Below the pieces are notes generated by a model. The model was not told the DNA's origin. It made no database searches and worked only from the letters and a program-made list of their open reading frames with translations. DNA of 64,000 nt from Flectobacillus longus (GTDB taxonomy: Bacteria > Bacteroidota > Bacteroidia > Cytophagales > Spirosomataceae): the NCBI RefSeq assembly GCF_030056705.1, contig NZ_JASHIC010000011.1:1-64000 (forward strand). Direction: 5' to 3'. Below, piece after piece: positions 17,568 through 26,908 of the stretch. Positions within the stretch are counted from its first letter, which is position 1, and each line of letters starts with the position of its first letter. The position numbers and the translations under genes are program-made.

Positions 17568-19766
17568 ATGAAAAAAGTATTTCTAACGCTGTTGGTAAGC
17601 TTGTTTTGTATTTTTCAATTATCGGCACAAATCGATTTAGGAGAATCCAAAGCATTAATCAAACGAATTATTCCCACCAGAGCCAGTGCCTTTGAAGTCG
17701 GTTATCTTCCACAAGAAAACGGGAAAGATGTTTTTGAAATCAGTTCAAAAAATGGCAAAATTATCCTTAAGGGAAGCACTGGGGTAAGTATTGCTTCGGC
17801 ATTTAATTACTATCTGAATGAATATTGTCACTGCCAAATTACTTGGAATGGTTCAAACTTGGCATTACCTAAGGTATTGCCAGTCCTCAAAACTCCTGTA
17901 AAAAAGAACTCAGATTTTCTTTACAGATATTATCTCAATTACTGTACATTCAATTACAGTATGTCATGGTGGGATTGGAAACGCTGGGAAAAGGAAATTG
18001 ACTGGATGGCACTTCATGGTATCAATATGCCTTTGGCGATTACGGGCGAAGAATACACTTGGTACGAAGTTTACAAGGAAATGGGCTTTAGCGATGATGA
18101 TTTAAAAGGCTTTTTCTCTGGACCTGCGTATTTTTCATGGTTTTGGATGGGAAATCTTGACGGCTGGGGTGGACCACTTCCTTTAAGCTGGATGAAAAGT
18201 CATCATGAATTACAAAAGAAAATTATTAAAAGAGAACGTGCATTGGGAATGAAACCTGTTTTGCCAGCCTTCACAGGACACGTGCCAGAGGCTTTCAAAA
18301 AGCATTTCCCGAAAGCTAAACTCAAAGCTACCAACTGGACAAATGGTTTTGCCGATACCTATATTTTGGATGCTGAAGACCCGCTATTTGCTGAGTTGGG
18401 TAAAAAGTTCTTACAAAAGCAAACAAAAATGTTTGGCACTGACCATTTTTACTCAGCCGATACTTTCAACGAAAACGAACCTCCATCAGATGAACCTGCA
18501 TTTTTATCCAAACTGAGTGCAAAAGTCTATGAAGGTATGCAGCAAGCCGACCCCAAAGCGGTTTGGGTAATGCAAGCATGGTTGTTTTATTCGGATAGAA
18601 AATTCTGGAAAGAGCCACAGGTAAAAGCTCTTTTGGAGGCAGTACCAAACGATAAAATGTTGTTGCTGGACTTGGCAACCGAAATTGAACCCGTTTGGAA
18701 ACGTACACAAGCCTATTATGGCAAACCTTGGGTTTGGAATATGTTGCATAATTTTGGGGGCAACGTCAATCTTTTTGGACGAATTGAAGGTGTAGCCAAC
18801 GGACCTGTTCAAGCACTGAATGACCCTAATAAAGGAAATCTACAAGGCTTGGGTTTGACAATGGAAGCAATTGAGCAAAATCCAGTATTGTATGCTTTGA
18901 CAATGCGTCATGCTTGGGATAGTTCGCCATTGGACTTAGACAAGTGGTTGGATGGCTATATCCGTAATCGTTATGGAAAAGTGACGCCAGAAAACCGTGA
19001 AGTTTGGCAAATTCTTAAAAAGACTGCCTACAACGGAACAACAATTCGTGATGGTGCGGAGTCTATTTTGACTGGTCGACCAACCTTTGATTCAACGACT
19101 ATTTGGACAAGAACCAAATTGAATTATCCTCCAAAAGAGCTATTGCCAGCATGGAAATTGATGGTAAAGTCTATCGCAGTAAATGGAAGTAAGGAGGGTT
19201 TTCAGTACGATTTAGTCGATATTTCGAGACAAGTACTGGCAAATTATGCGCTGCCTTTGCAGAAAAAATGGGTGACAGCCTATCGTAACAACGATTGGGC
19301 TAACTTCGACAAATATGCTCAGGAATATCTAATTTTGATAGATGATATGGATGAATTATTGGGAACACGTCAGGATTTTTTACTAGGCAAATGGATCAAA
19401 GAAGCTCGTGCTTGTGGTTTTACGCCTGCTGAAAAAGATTTGTATGAGCAAAATGCCAGAGACTTAATAACACTTTGGGGAGACGCCAATTCACCTTTAC
19501 ACGAATATTCAAATCGTCAATGGAATGGTTTGATGAAGGATTTTTATAAAGTTCGCTGGAAAAAATTCTTTGATGCCTTGACCACTGCTCACCAAAAAGG
19601 AGAAAAATATCAGCATGAAGCATTTGAAAAAGAAATCAAACAATGGGAATGGTCATGGGTGACTTCACACAAGGATTTTATGGCTACGCCAAAAGGAAAT
19701 CCAAATCAAATTGCCCAAAAACTGTTTGATAAATATTACTTAAAAATTGAGCAGTCTTACGAATAA
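17568..19766 (+). CDS. GH89 alpha-N-acetylglucosaminidase (NAGLU family), locus 1
   Basis: The 732-residue secreted enzyme (signal peptide MKKVFLTLLVSLFCIFQLSA) removes terminal alpha-linked GlcNAc. Family signatures are LYRYYLNYCTFNYSMSWWDW, the MHGINMPLA-like segment, and the two catalytic glutamates: Glu302 in DTFNENEPP (acid/base) and Glu433 in TMEAIEQNP (nucleophile), matching the human NAGLU positions by motif. Length fits the family. It lies between the acyltransferase and the GH92 gene and is about two-thirds identical by eye to the protein at 52146. Possible substrates are GlcNAc-alpha-1,4-linked glycans of the heparan or mucin type. Confidence 0.92.
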   Translation: MKKVFLTLLVSLFCIFQLSAQIDLGESKALIKRIIPTRASAFEVGYLPQENGKDVFEISSKNGKIILKGSTGVSIASAFNYYLNEYCHCQITWNGSNLALPKVLPVLKTPVKKNSDFLYRYYLNYCTFNYSMSWWDWKRWEKEIDWMALHGINMPLAITGEEYTWYEVYKEMGFSDDDLKGFFSGPAYFSWFWMGNLDGWGGPLPLSWMKSHHELQKKIIKRERALGMKPVLPAFTGHVPEAFKKHFPKAKLKATNWTNGFADTYILDAEDPLFAELGKKFLQKQTKMFGTDHFYSADTFNENEPPSDEPAFLSKLSAKVYEGMQQADPKAVWVMQAWLFYSDRKFWKEPQVKALLEAVPNDKMLLLDLATEIEPVWKRTQAYYGKPWVWNMLHNFGGNVNLFGRIEGVANGPVQALNDPNKGNLQGLGLTMEAIEQNPVLYALTMRHAWDSSPLDLDKWLDGYIRNRYGKVTPENREVWQILKKTAYNGTTIRDGAESILTGRPTFDSTTIWTRTKLNYPPKELLPAWKLMVKSIAVNGSKEGFQYDLVDISRQVLANYALPLQKKWVTAYRNNDWANFDKYAQEYLILIDDMDELLGTRQDFLLGKWIKEARACGFTPAEKDLYEQNARDLITLWGDANSPLHEYSNRQWNGLMKDFYKVRWKKFFDALTTAHQKGEKYQHEAFEKEIKQWEWSWVTSHKDFMATPKGNPNQIAQKLFDKYYLKIEQSYE

Positions 19767-19791
19767 ATACATTATTCCCTTAAATCTTTTG

Positions 19792-19813
19792 GAGACGTTG
19801 CTTGCAACGTCTC
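19792..19813. repeat. dispersed GAGACG palindrome, copy 2
   Basis: GAGACGTTGC (19792-19801), TT, GCAACGTCTC (19804-19813) is a perfect palindrome between the GH89 and GH92 genes, with the GTAGAGACG family core. Confidence 0.75.
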
Positions 19814-19831
19814 TACTAATTTAATTCTATT

Positions 19832-22054
19832 GTGAAAAAAATCTTACTTATCTTATTATTATCGACTTCCCTTTTTGCACAGAAAAAACCACTCGATTAT
19901 GTTAACCCATTGATTGGGTCGGCACCGAGTACTACGCCAAGTGCCCAAAAACATAGCGAGGCTGGTTCTGAATTAAAAGGACAAGTAGTTCCTATGATTG
20001 GCGTTCCTCAAGGACTAACCACTTGGACACCTCAAACAAGAGCTACCGAACAAAAATGTATTCCACCGTATTATTATAACGATGGAAAAATTCAAGGTTT
20101 TCGTGCAAGTCACTGGATGAATGGAAGTTGTGTGCAAGATTATGGCACTATGACCCTAATGCCTCAAGTGGGAAAAATCGAAATTAACCCAGAAAAAAGA
20201 GCAGAAGCTTACTCACGAAAAACTGAAATTGTCCGCCCTGATTTGTATCAGGTAGATTTGCAAAATTCTGGAATCAATGTTGCCATGACAGCACTTTGCA
20301 GAAGCGGATTTTTTAAAATTAAATATCCTAATCAGCAAGAAAACTATCTAATCATCGAGCCAAATTCTGACGAAGGCGTTGGATTTGTACAGGTTTTTCC
20401 AGAAAAAAAGGAAATAGTGGGTTATAATCCAGTTCACCGAATCTATCAAGGTTCTGGTCAGCCAGCGGGTTTTAGTGGTTATTTTGTCATACAATTTGAT
20501 TCAGATATTACTGATTTTGGAACATGGTTAAAAAATGTTGTAACGCCTAAACAAGCAGTTGCTCAAGGAAAAGCAGTAGGCGAAAATGTAGGAGCTTATG
20601 TCAAATTTGCCTCAAAAGAAGTAAAAGTTCGGATAGGCACATCGTTTACGAGTATTGAAGGCGCTCGTAAAAATTTAAAGGCAGAAATTTCCCATTGTAA
20701 TTTTGACTTAGTCAGACAAAGTGCTGCCAATCAATGGAATATGGCACTTGGTAAAATTCAGGTAAAAGGTTCTGACAATGATAAAACGCTATTTTACTCA
20801 GCACTTTATCATGCCAAATTGACACCAAGAGTTTTCTCTGATTTTGATGGGAAATACCCTCAGTTTGCAGGTGGCAAAACCATAGAAACTGCTAAAGGAT
20901 TTACCTATTATGAAGACTACAATCTCTGGGATACTTATCGTGCGGTTCACCCTCTTCATACGATTTTAGAGCCCAAACGCACCGCCGATATGATGCAATC
21001 ATTGATTGTAAAGGCGGAGCAGGGTGGTTGGTTACCTATTTTTCCATGTTGGAATCAGTACACGGCTGCCATGATTGGCGACCATGCGATTTCGGCTATC
21101 GGAGATGCGTATATCAAAGGAATCAAAGGTTTTGACATCGAAAAAGGCTATCGCTATATGCGCAAAAATGCCTTTGAGCCTAATCCTGACGCCAAAAGTT
21201 ATGAACAAGGAAAAGGGCGAAGAGCTTTATCAAGCTATCTCAAATACCATTATATTCCTATGGAAGATTCTGTTTGGCAGGCATTTCACAAGCGTGAGCA
21301 GGTTTCGCGCACGCTCGAATATGCCTACGACGATTTTGTATTGGGTAAAGTGGCTGAAAAATTAGGAAAAAAAGCTGATGCTGAAATACTTGCACAACGT
21401 GCGCAAAACTACAAGAATGTCATTGACCCGCAAACAGGATGGGCAAGAGGAAGATATGCGGATGGTTCTTGGATTACCAAATTTGATCCTTTTGCACAGC
21501 GTTCGAGTTTTATTACAGAAGGTTCTCCTGCTCAATATACGTTCTATGTGCCACAAGATATTCAAGGATTAATCGCTCAAGTAGGAGGGAAAGAGCGATT
21601 TATTCAAAAGCTAGATACCCTTTTTGAACAGGGATATTATTGGCATGGCAACGAGCCAAACAATCAGATTGCGTACCTGTATCCTTATGCGGGTCAGGCG
21701 GAAAAGACTCAAAAATGGCTTCGCAAAATTATTAGAGAAGAATATGATACCAGTCCTGGAGGAATGAGCGGAAACGAAGATGGTGGTCAAATGTCATCTT
21801 GGCTGGTGTTTAGCATGATGGGTTTTTACCCAGTTTGCCCAGGAAATCCTAGCTACACTTTAGGAAGTCCTATGTTTGATGAAGTAAAAATTCAGACACC
21901 ATCGGGTAAGTATTTTACCATAAAAACATATAACCAATCAGATAATCATCCAATGATTGATAAAATGAAATTAAATGGCAAGTCGTTTTCAGCTATTGAA
22001 ATTACACATCAAGAATTATTAAAAGGCGGTCTTTTAGAGGTTTGGATGAAATAA
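19832..22054 (+). CDS. GH92 family alpha-mannosidase
   Basis: This 740-residue exo-alpha-mannosidase starts at a GTG (19832) that gives a good signal peptide (MKKILLILLLSTSLFA). The N-terminal motif YVNPLIGS, the HGNEPNNQIAYLY segment (acid Glu608) and the GGMSGNEDGGQMSSW segment (Glu649 and Asp650, base region) followed by GFYPVCPGNPSY are diagnostic. GH92 enzymes are calcium-dependent and trim alpha-mannose from N-glycans or other mannosylated glycans in the periplasm. It is the last gene of locus 1 and has no counterpart in locus 2, so the two loci probably act on different glycans. Confidence 0.93.
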   Translation: MKKILLILLLSTSLFAQKKPLDYVNPLIGSAPSTTPSAQKHSEAGSELKGQVVPMIGVPQGLTTWTPQTRATEQKCIPPYYYNDGKIQGFRASHWMNGSCVQDYGTMTLMPQVGKIEINPEKRAEAYSRKTEIVRPDLYQVDLQNSGINVAMTALCRSGFFKIKYPNQQENYLIIEPNSDEGVGFVQVFPEKKEIVGYNPVHRIYQGSGQPAGFSGYFVIQFDSDITDFGTWLKNVVTPKQAVAQGKAVGENVGAYVKFASKEVKVRIGTSFTSIEGARKNLKAEISHCNFDLVRQSAANQWNMALGKIQVKGSDNDKTLFYSALYHAKLTPRVFSDFDGKYPQFAGGKTIETAKGFTYYEDYNLWDTYRAVHPLHTILEPKRTADMMQSLIVKAEQGGWLPIFPCWNQYTAAMIGDHAISAIGDAYIKGIKGFDIEKGYRYMRKNAFEPNPDAKSYEQGKGRRALSSYLKYHYIPMEDSVWQAFHKREQVSRTLEYAYDDFVLGKVAEKLGKKADAEILAQRAQNYKNVIDPQTGWARGRYADGSWITKFDPFAQRSSFITEGSPAQYTFYVPQDIQGLIAQVGGKERFIQKLDTLFEQGYYWHGNEPNNQIAYLYPYAGQAEKTQKWLRKIIREEYDTSPGGMSGNEDGGQMSSWLVFSMMGFYPVCPGNPSYTLGSPMFDEVKIQTPSGKYFTIKTYNQSDNHPMIDKMKLNGKSFSAIEITHQELLKGGLLEVWMK

Positions 22055-22061
22055 AACACTA

Positions 22062-22257
22062 AGAGTATGTTTGAAATTTTATTCGGTATTTTAGAAGAAA
22101 CAAAATTTCCTATCGACACTGCTTACTTTTCTTGTCTTGACACAAGAAAAGTAACAAAAGAAAGTCAAGAAATCCTAAACTCGCCTGCGGCTCAAACAAT
22201 AGGATTTCAGAAAATAAATACAGGCTTTTTTATTTTTAATGAATTTAAACATGCTCT
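22062..22257. mobile_element. MITE-like element A
   Basis: Terminal inverted repeats AGAGTATGTTTGAAATT (from 22062) and, reversed, AGAGCATGTTTAAATTC (ending 22257) bound 196 bases with no real gene. Inside are the palindromic block TTACTTTTCTTGT and ACAAGAAAAGTAAC, a GTCAAG motif, and CTCGCCTGCGGCTCAAACA. Element B at 46333-46552 has the same order of parts. The rest of 22258-22395 is AT-rich spacer with part of the exosortase promoter region. Confidence 0.5.
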
Positions 22258-22395
22258 AAATTTTGGCTAGAGTGTGAGCTGGTTTACTTAAAAACTTTAC
22301 GCTCTAGCCATATTTTTCATGCTAAAATTTTTATTTTGAATTTGCTTCTCTATCTTCACGACATAAAATTTATGATGTTTTAAAGTAAATAGTTC

Positions 22396-22917
22396 GTGAA
22401 AAGTAAATATTCTACCTTGCTCGTACTTGGAACACTGTTTCTGTGTGCCAAAATTTTCTACAAATACGCCAATATCTCGCAACTTCTCTGGCTTGTCAAA
22501 CCAGTTGCTATTTGGATTTCTTCGTTTACCAATACTACAATGTATTGGGATGGTTCGGATGGCTATGTCTTTCCCAGTTTGAGTATTTGTATTGAAAAAT
22601 CTTGTTCTGGCTTCAATTTTTTGCTAATATGTTCTGCAATGTTATCCTATTTAATTTTGCAGAAAAAGAACCAAATTTCTCCAAAATACGGCATATCGAT
22701 ATTGCTGATTTCGTATCTGAGTACGATTGTTAGCAATACCACACGAATTTGTTTTTCTATTTTATTAAGTCAAGCATTTCCTCAGAATTGGATAATACAT
22801 CATTCTTTTGTCCATCAGGGAGTTGGGGTTCTCACCAATTTATTTTTTCTCATTTTCACGTATTTAGTTTTTCAATACCTATTCAAAACAAGTCTACAAC
22901 ATGAAAAGTCTTCTTAA
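22396..22917 (+). CDS. xrtK: exosortase K
   Basis: The 173-residue multi-pass membrane protein carries the exosortase catalytic triad as separate motifs: Cys70 in KSCSGFNF, Arg117 in SNTTRICFS and His140 in FVHQGVGVL. Exosortases cut and anchor or transfer proteins bearing a C-terminal sorting signal, in the manner of transpeptidases. The GTG start at 22396 gives the full first helix. Its stop overlaps the next gene by 17 bases, and that gene ends in an MSEP-CTERM signal. This is the pairing described for exosortase K, so I assign the subtype from context as well as sequence. Confidence 0.87.
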   Translation: MKSKYSTLLVLGTLFLCAKIFYKYANISQLLWLVKPVAIWISSFTNTTMYWDGSDGYVFPSLSICIEKSCSGFNFLLICSAMLSYLILQKKNQISPKYGISILLISYLSTIVSNTTRICFSILLSQAFPQNWIIHHSFVHQGVGVLTNLFFLIFTYLVFQYLFKTSLQHEKSS

Positions 22918-25687
22918 ACCTTTTTGGATTATTTTATCCAATACCCTGCCTTTTTCGGTGCTTCTTTTTTTACTCTTTATTGAATGGCAAACAATTCATA
23001 CACTCTTGCAGGAAGACACCCAAAAGTACTGGTTTATAGTAGCTGGTATCGTGTTAGGATTGCTGATGATACAAAGTATTTATGCTATAAGGCTCATCAT
23101 TCTTCGAAAAAATACACCGCTGCCCTACGGAGTAATAACTTTGATTGTGCATTTATTATGCTTAATTTTTTATGTTACTTATAGCGATGAAATTGTGCCA
23201 AGAGAAGTGCCCGCATGGATGATTGATGGTAATAAATACGTTTACGTTTTTACCTTTATGATGCCAAGTTTGCTTTATGCTATGATTGTACTAATCCTTG
23301 AAACTACGCCTGATGTAACCAAGGTTAGTTTTGCCAAAAATCTTGCGCTTTCATTAGCTATTCCGATTGGATTTTATTTTTTCTTTTTCATGATTGGCTC
23401 AGTCTATCATCCAAGCCACATCACAGATTACATAGAGGTCTTCCTCTGGATTTTGATTGTTGGCGTTATGGCTAGCTTTTTTTATTTTGCTACAAGGGCA
23501 CTTTATATTTTAATATTCGATAAAAATCTACTCAAAAAAATACCTTCTATCTGGTGGAAGATTATCATAGCCTTGATCTTTCCAGTTTTAGGTCTGAGTC
23601 TATACGCAACCCTTATGCCTTTAGGGGGATTTTTCGGTGATTTTTCCAATAAATGGTTTTTGATTTTGGCTATTACCAATGGTATAATTGTTTGTTTACC
23701 ACGAAGTTTAAACCCAAAAATCAACCTATTGCTGTGGATAATGAGAGCAAGTACTTTTAGTTTTACCTGCTATTTCTTTTTGGTATTTTTACCTTATACA
23801 CCGCTTTCTTTTATTTTGCTTTTTACTGTAGTTTTTGGTTTATTGATGCTTACCCCAAGCGCACTTTTTATAATTCACAGTGCTGAATTATACCAAGACT
23901 TTCAAGCTTTAAAACAAAGTTTTAAAGCTTACTATTTGATAATTAGTGGATTATTATCATTTATGCTAATTCCTACAGTTATCATTATTTATTTTTGGAA
24001 TGCCAGAAACGACTTGCATACAACGCTCAATTATGTCTACAGCCCCAACTATGAGAAAGAATCTCAGACGACTTCGGTTAATCTTAAAAAACTATTGTAT
24101 TATTTAAAATCTACCAAGCTGAGCCGTCCCGCTACCTTTAGCTGGACTCCCTACATTGACACTTTTTATTCATGGGTGGTCTTGGATAATTTGAGTTTGT
24201 CAAATCGAAAAATTAGTGATTTGGAACAGATTTATCTTGGAAAAGAGTCACAAATCCATGTAGAACCCACGACTAATCAAACTACTAGCCTACAAGATAT
24301 TAGAACCGAAAGTGTGTATGACAGTACCACTCAAACTTGGAAATCTTGGGTACATTTAAGTATTCAGAATGGTAAAAATCAAAATGCAGAATATCATGAA
24401 AAATTCAATCTACCAGTAGGAACATTTGTTGCAAATTATTATTTGGATATGGGTGGCAAAAGGGAAGTGGGAATTTTGGCGGAGAAAAAAACAGCAAAAT
24501 GGGTGTATCGAAATATCTTAAATGAAAGCGTTGCTAGAGACCCTGGTTTATTGTATTTTTCTGATGAGAATATCGTTGCATTACATGTGTATCCATTTAC
24601 ACCAAACGAATTAAGAACTACTGGTTTTCAGTTGATTCACAAAGAGCCTATTGAGCTTTCAATTGGAAATAAAATAGCCAAATTAGGAGTTGATAAACAC
24701 CCTAATGTAATGTTGAATACGTCACATTTTATCTTTATTCCCAACAAAGAAAAAGCAAAATTATCTGAATCTTATCGGAAACCCTATTTTCATTTTATTT
24801 TGGATGTAGCACATGGGAATTCTTTTCAAAGATATACTTATCAATTGCAAAAGTTAAAGAAAGATTATCCTAGCTTTTTTACAAATGCTAAAATAAGCTT
24901 GGTTAACTCTTATGTTAAAACAGTCGATTATACAAATAATTGGATGGATGAATTATCGGAAGATGGTATAGAAGGAGGGTTTTTTCTCGAAAGGGCAATT
25001 CAACAAATTGCTTATCAAGAGACAAAAAATCAGTCAAGTTTTTATCCGATTTTAGTAGTATTAAGCGACACAATTGCTAATAGTATTTTTACTGAGAATA
25101 AATTATCTCATTGGAGTTTTGCTTTTCCAGAAGGAGCTAATTTCCTGCTGTTAGATAAGCAAAATATATTGACCAATCATACTTTAGAAAACCCGATAAT
25201 TGGAAAATTAGCAAAATTAGATTCTATTTTGTATCCTAAGAAAATACGACTATTTGTGTCGGAGGGTAAGAAATATTTTCTTGCAGATGATGCTAAAACT
25301 ACAGTTATTTTCAAGTCGAATTCTTTAGAGGAGCCACTTACGTTTTCGAAAGAATCATGGCAATCAGGGATTTTGTTAGAAAGTCAGAGGAGACAACTTT
25401 TGCTTCATCCCGAACAACAGGAAAAGTACTGGCGAATTTTAGTGAAGAATAGCTTTGAGAGCAATATCCTTAGCGAATATACTTCATACATCGCACTCGA
25501 AAATGAAGCACAAAAAGCAGTTTTGAAGAGAAAACAACGTGAAGTATTAAATGCGAATTCAAATCTTGACTTGGTACAAGATTTGGAGCGTATGAGTGAA
25601 CCTGAACTTTGGCTTATGATTGCAATGGTAGGTTTATTGGGAATTTATCATGAACGGAAAAAAATTGTCTCTCGATTTTTCTCTTGA
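22901..25687 (+). CDS. MSEP-CTERM sorting-signal protein with VIT/VWA-like region
   Basis: The 928-residue protein begins with about ten membrane helices (residues 1-370). A soluble region follows. Around residues 500-600 it reads like a VIT domain (LPVGTFVANYYLDMGG, ARDPGLLYF, HVYPFTPNELRTTG), then comes a segment beginning YFHFILDVAHG that resembles a VWA domain with a poor metal site. The last 31 residues (898-928) are a textbook sorting signal: MSEPELWLMIAMVGLLG, then a basic tail YHERKK. It overlaps the exosortase gene, so it is the likely sole substrate. Final location and role are unknown. Confidence 0.85.
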   Translation: MKSLLKPFWIILSNTLPFSVLLFLLFIEWQTIHTLLQEDTQKYWFIVAGIVLGLLMIQSIYAIRLIILRKNTPLPYGVITLIVHLLCLIFYVTYSDEIVPREVPAWMIDGNKYVYVFTFMMPSLLYAMIVLILETTPDVTKVSFAKNLALSLAIPIGFYFFFFMIGSVYHPSHITDYIEVFLWILIVGVMASFFYFATRALYILIFDKNLLKKIPSIWWKIIIALIFPVLGLSLYATLMPLGGFFGDFSNKWFLILAITNGIIVCLPRSLNPKINLLLWIMRASTFSFTCYFFLVFLPYTPLSFILLFTVVFGLLMLTPSALFIIHSAELYQDFQALKQSFKAYYLIISGLLSFMLIPTVIIIYFWNARNDLHTTLNYVYSPNYEKESQTTSVNLKKLLYYLKSTKLSRPATFSWTPYIDTFYSWVVLDNLSLSNRKISDLEQIYLGKESQIHVEPTTNQTTSLQDIRTESVYDSTTQTWKSWVHLSIQNGKNQNAEYHEKFNLPVGTFVANYYLDMGGKREVGILAEKKTAKWVYRNILNESVARDPGLLYFSDENIVALHVYPFTPNELRTTGFQLIHKEPIELSIGNKIAKLGVDKHPNVMLNTSHFIFIPNKEKAKLSESYRKPYFHFILDVAHGNSFQRYTYQLQKLKKDYPSFFTNAKISLVNSYVKTVDYTNNWMDELSEDGIEGGFFLERAIQQIAYQETKNQSSFYPILVVLSDTIANSIFTENKLSHWSFAFPEGANFLLLDKQNILTNHTLENPIIGKLAKLDSILYPKKIRLFVSEGKKYFLADDAKTTVIFKSNSLEEPLTFSKESWQSGILLESQRRQLLLHPEQQEKYWRILVKNSFESNILSEYTSYIALENEAQKAVLKRKQREVLNANSNLDLVQDLERMSEPELWLMIAMVGLLGIYHERKKIVSRFFS

Positions 25688-25697
25688 TTTTTTCTGC

Positions 25698-25864
25698 TTA
25701 AGGTAGCGAGCAAAATAAAAATAATTTTATTCGCTTTAAGCTCTAGGCTTTATGCAGTAGGCTAAAAGTTAAATCGTATTTCTCATGAAGTAATAGAAAT
25801 TTTTTTGCCTACTGCTTACAGCCTAAAGCGTATTAATGCAATTTTATTTTGCACGATTACTTAA
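25698..25864. repeat. large imperfect inverted repeat between convergent genes
   Basis: Outer arms TTAAGGTAGCGAGCAAAATA (from 25698) and, reversed, TTAAGTAATCGTGCAAAATA (ending 25864) are joined by inner arms AGGCTTTATGCAGTAGGC (25745-25762) and GCCTACTGCTTACAGCCT (25807-25824). The whole 167-base tract between the MSEP-CTERM gene and the MoxR gene can fold on itself. It could be a MITE-like or palindromic dispersed repeat, or a bidirectional terminator. Confidence 0.55.
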
Positions 25865-25878
25865 AAATTTAAACAAAA

Positions 25879-26778
25879 CTAGATAGAATCTACTTTTGAA
25901 TTTACACCCGTTTTATCTAGTAACTCACTAAGTGATAACTGAATCGAGCGAATGTCTTTCCAGTCTTTTAGGATAACTCCCAATGTAGATTCAATGATAT
26001 TTTTGTCCAATGCCGAGAAATGTAGCGTCACCAAGGCTGTTGCCCAGTCTAAGGTTTCGGCAATACCAGGCGTTTTTTCTAACTTTTGTACTCGTAAAAC
26101 CTGCATAAAACTACAGATTTGTTCGGCTAGCTTGGCATCAATATTTGGTAAATGATTTCTGACAATCATTAATTCTTTTTCAAAATCAGGATAATCAATC
26201 CACAAATATAAACAACGTCGTCGCAAGGCCTCCGAAAGCTCACGTACACGGTTGCCTGTAACAATTACTTGTGGAATAGAAGTGGCTTTGATGGTTCCAA
26301 TTTCAGGAATGGTAATCTGCCAATCAGATAAAACCTCCAACAGAAAACTTTCAAATTCTTCATCAGCTCGGTCAACTTCGTCAATTAAAAGCACACATTT
26401 TTGTGGTGACTGAATGGCTTTGAGCAAAGGACGTTTCAATAAAAATTTTTCCTCAAATAGCCCTTTTTCTTTTTCTTCTACACTGATTCCTGATTCTTCA
26501 GTAGCCTTCAAATGCAATAGTTGTCGTTGGTAATTCCATTCATACAAAGCCTGTGAGGCGTCCAAACCTTCATAACATTGCAAACGAATTAGCTCAGTTG
26601 CCAAAATCTGTGTCATGACTTTGGCAATTTCAGTTTTCCCAACTCCTGCTGGACCTTCAATGAGTAAAGGTTTTTGAAGTTTGAGCGATAAAAACAACGC
26701 CATTTCAATCGAATGGTCGGTAATATAGCCTCTTTCAAACAACAAGCCCCGAATAGATTCAAGCGTGATTTCTGACAT
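25879..26778 (-). CDS. MoxR-family AAA+ ATPase (CoxD-like)
   Basis: This 299-residue ATPase has a Walker A motif GPAGVGKTE (residues 42-50), a Walker B motif VLLIDEVDRAD and a sensor region VIVTGNRVRELSEALRRR. The start at 26778 (MSEITLES) is preferred because the longer reading adds only hydrophobic out-of-family residues. In CO-dehydrogenase-type clusters the MoxR protein CoxD helps insert or mature the metal site of the hydroxylase. It is the last gene of the molybdenum hydroxylase run on this strand, 130 bases after the FAD subunit, and the usual VWA partner (CoxE) is not next to it. Confidence 0.88.
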   Translation of the reverse strand: MSEITLESIRGLLFERGYITDHSIEMALFLSLKLQKPLLIEGPAGVGKTEIAKVMTQILATELIRLQCYEGLDASQALYEWNYQRQLLHLKATEESGISVEEKEKGLFEEKFLLKRPLLKAIQSPQKCVLLIDEVDRADEEFESFLLEVLSDWQITIPEIGTIKATSIPQVIVTGNRVRELSEALRRRCLYLWIDYPDFEKELMIVRNHLPNIDAKLAEQICSFMQVLRVQKLEKTPGIAETLDWATALVTLHFSALDKNIIESTLGVILKDWKDIRSIQLSLSELLDKTGVNSKVDSI

Positions 26779-26908
26779 AGTTTTCTTGTTGAGAAAGAGA
26801 CAAAGACACAAAATGAAATACTGAAATAAGAATTCCAACAAAAAATAATCAATAAACTACCGTATTCCAAACTCAAATCACTTTGTGCCTTTGCTCCTCT
26901 GTGCCTGT

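Noticed and set aside
22067-22270. 67-residue open frame after GH92
   Set aside because: It lies within MITE-like element A and has no protein-like features.
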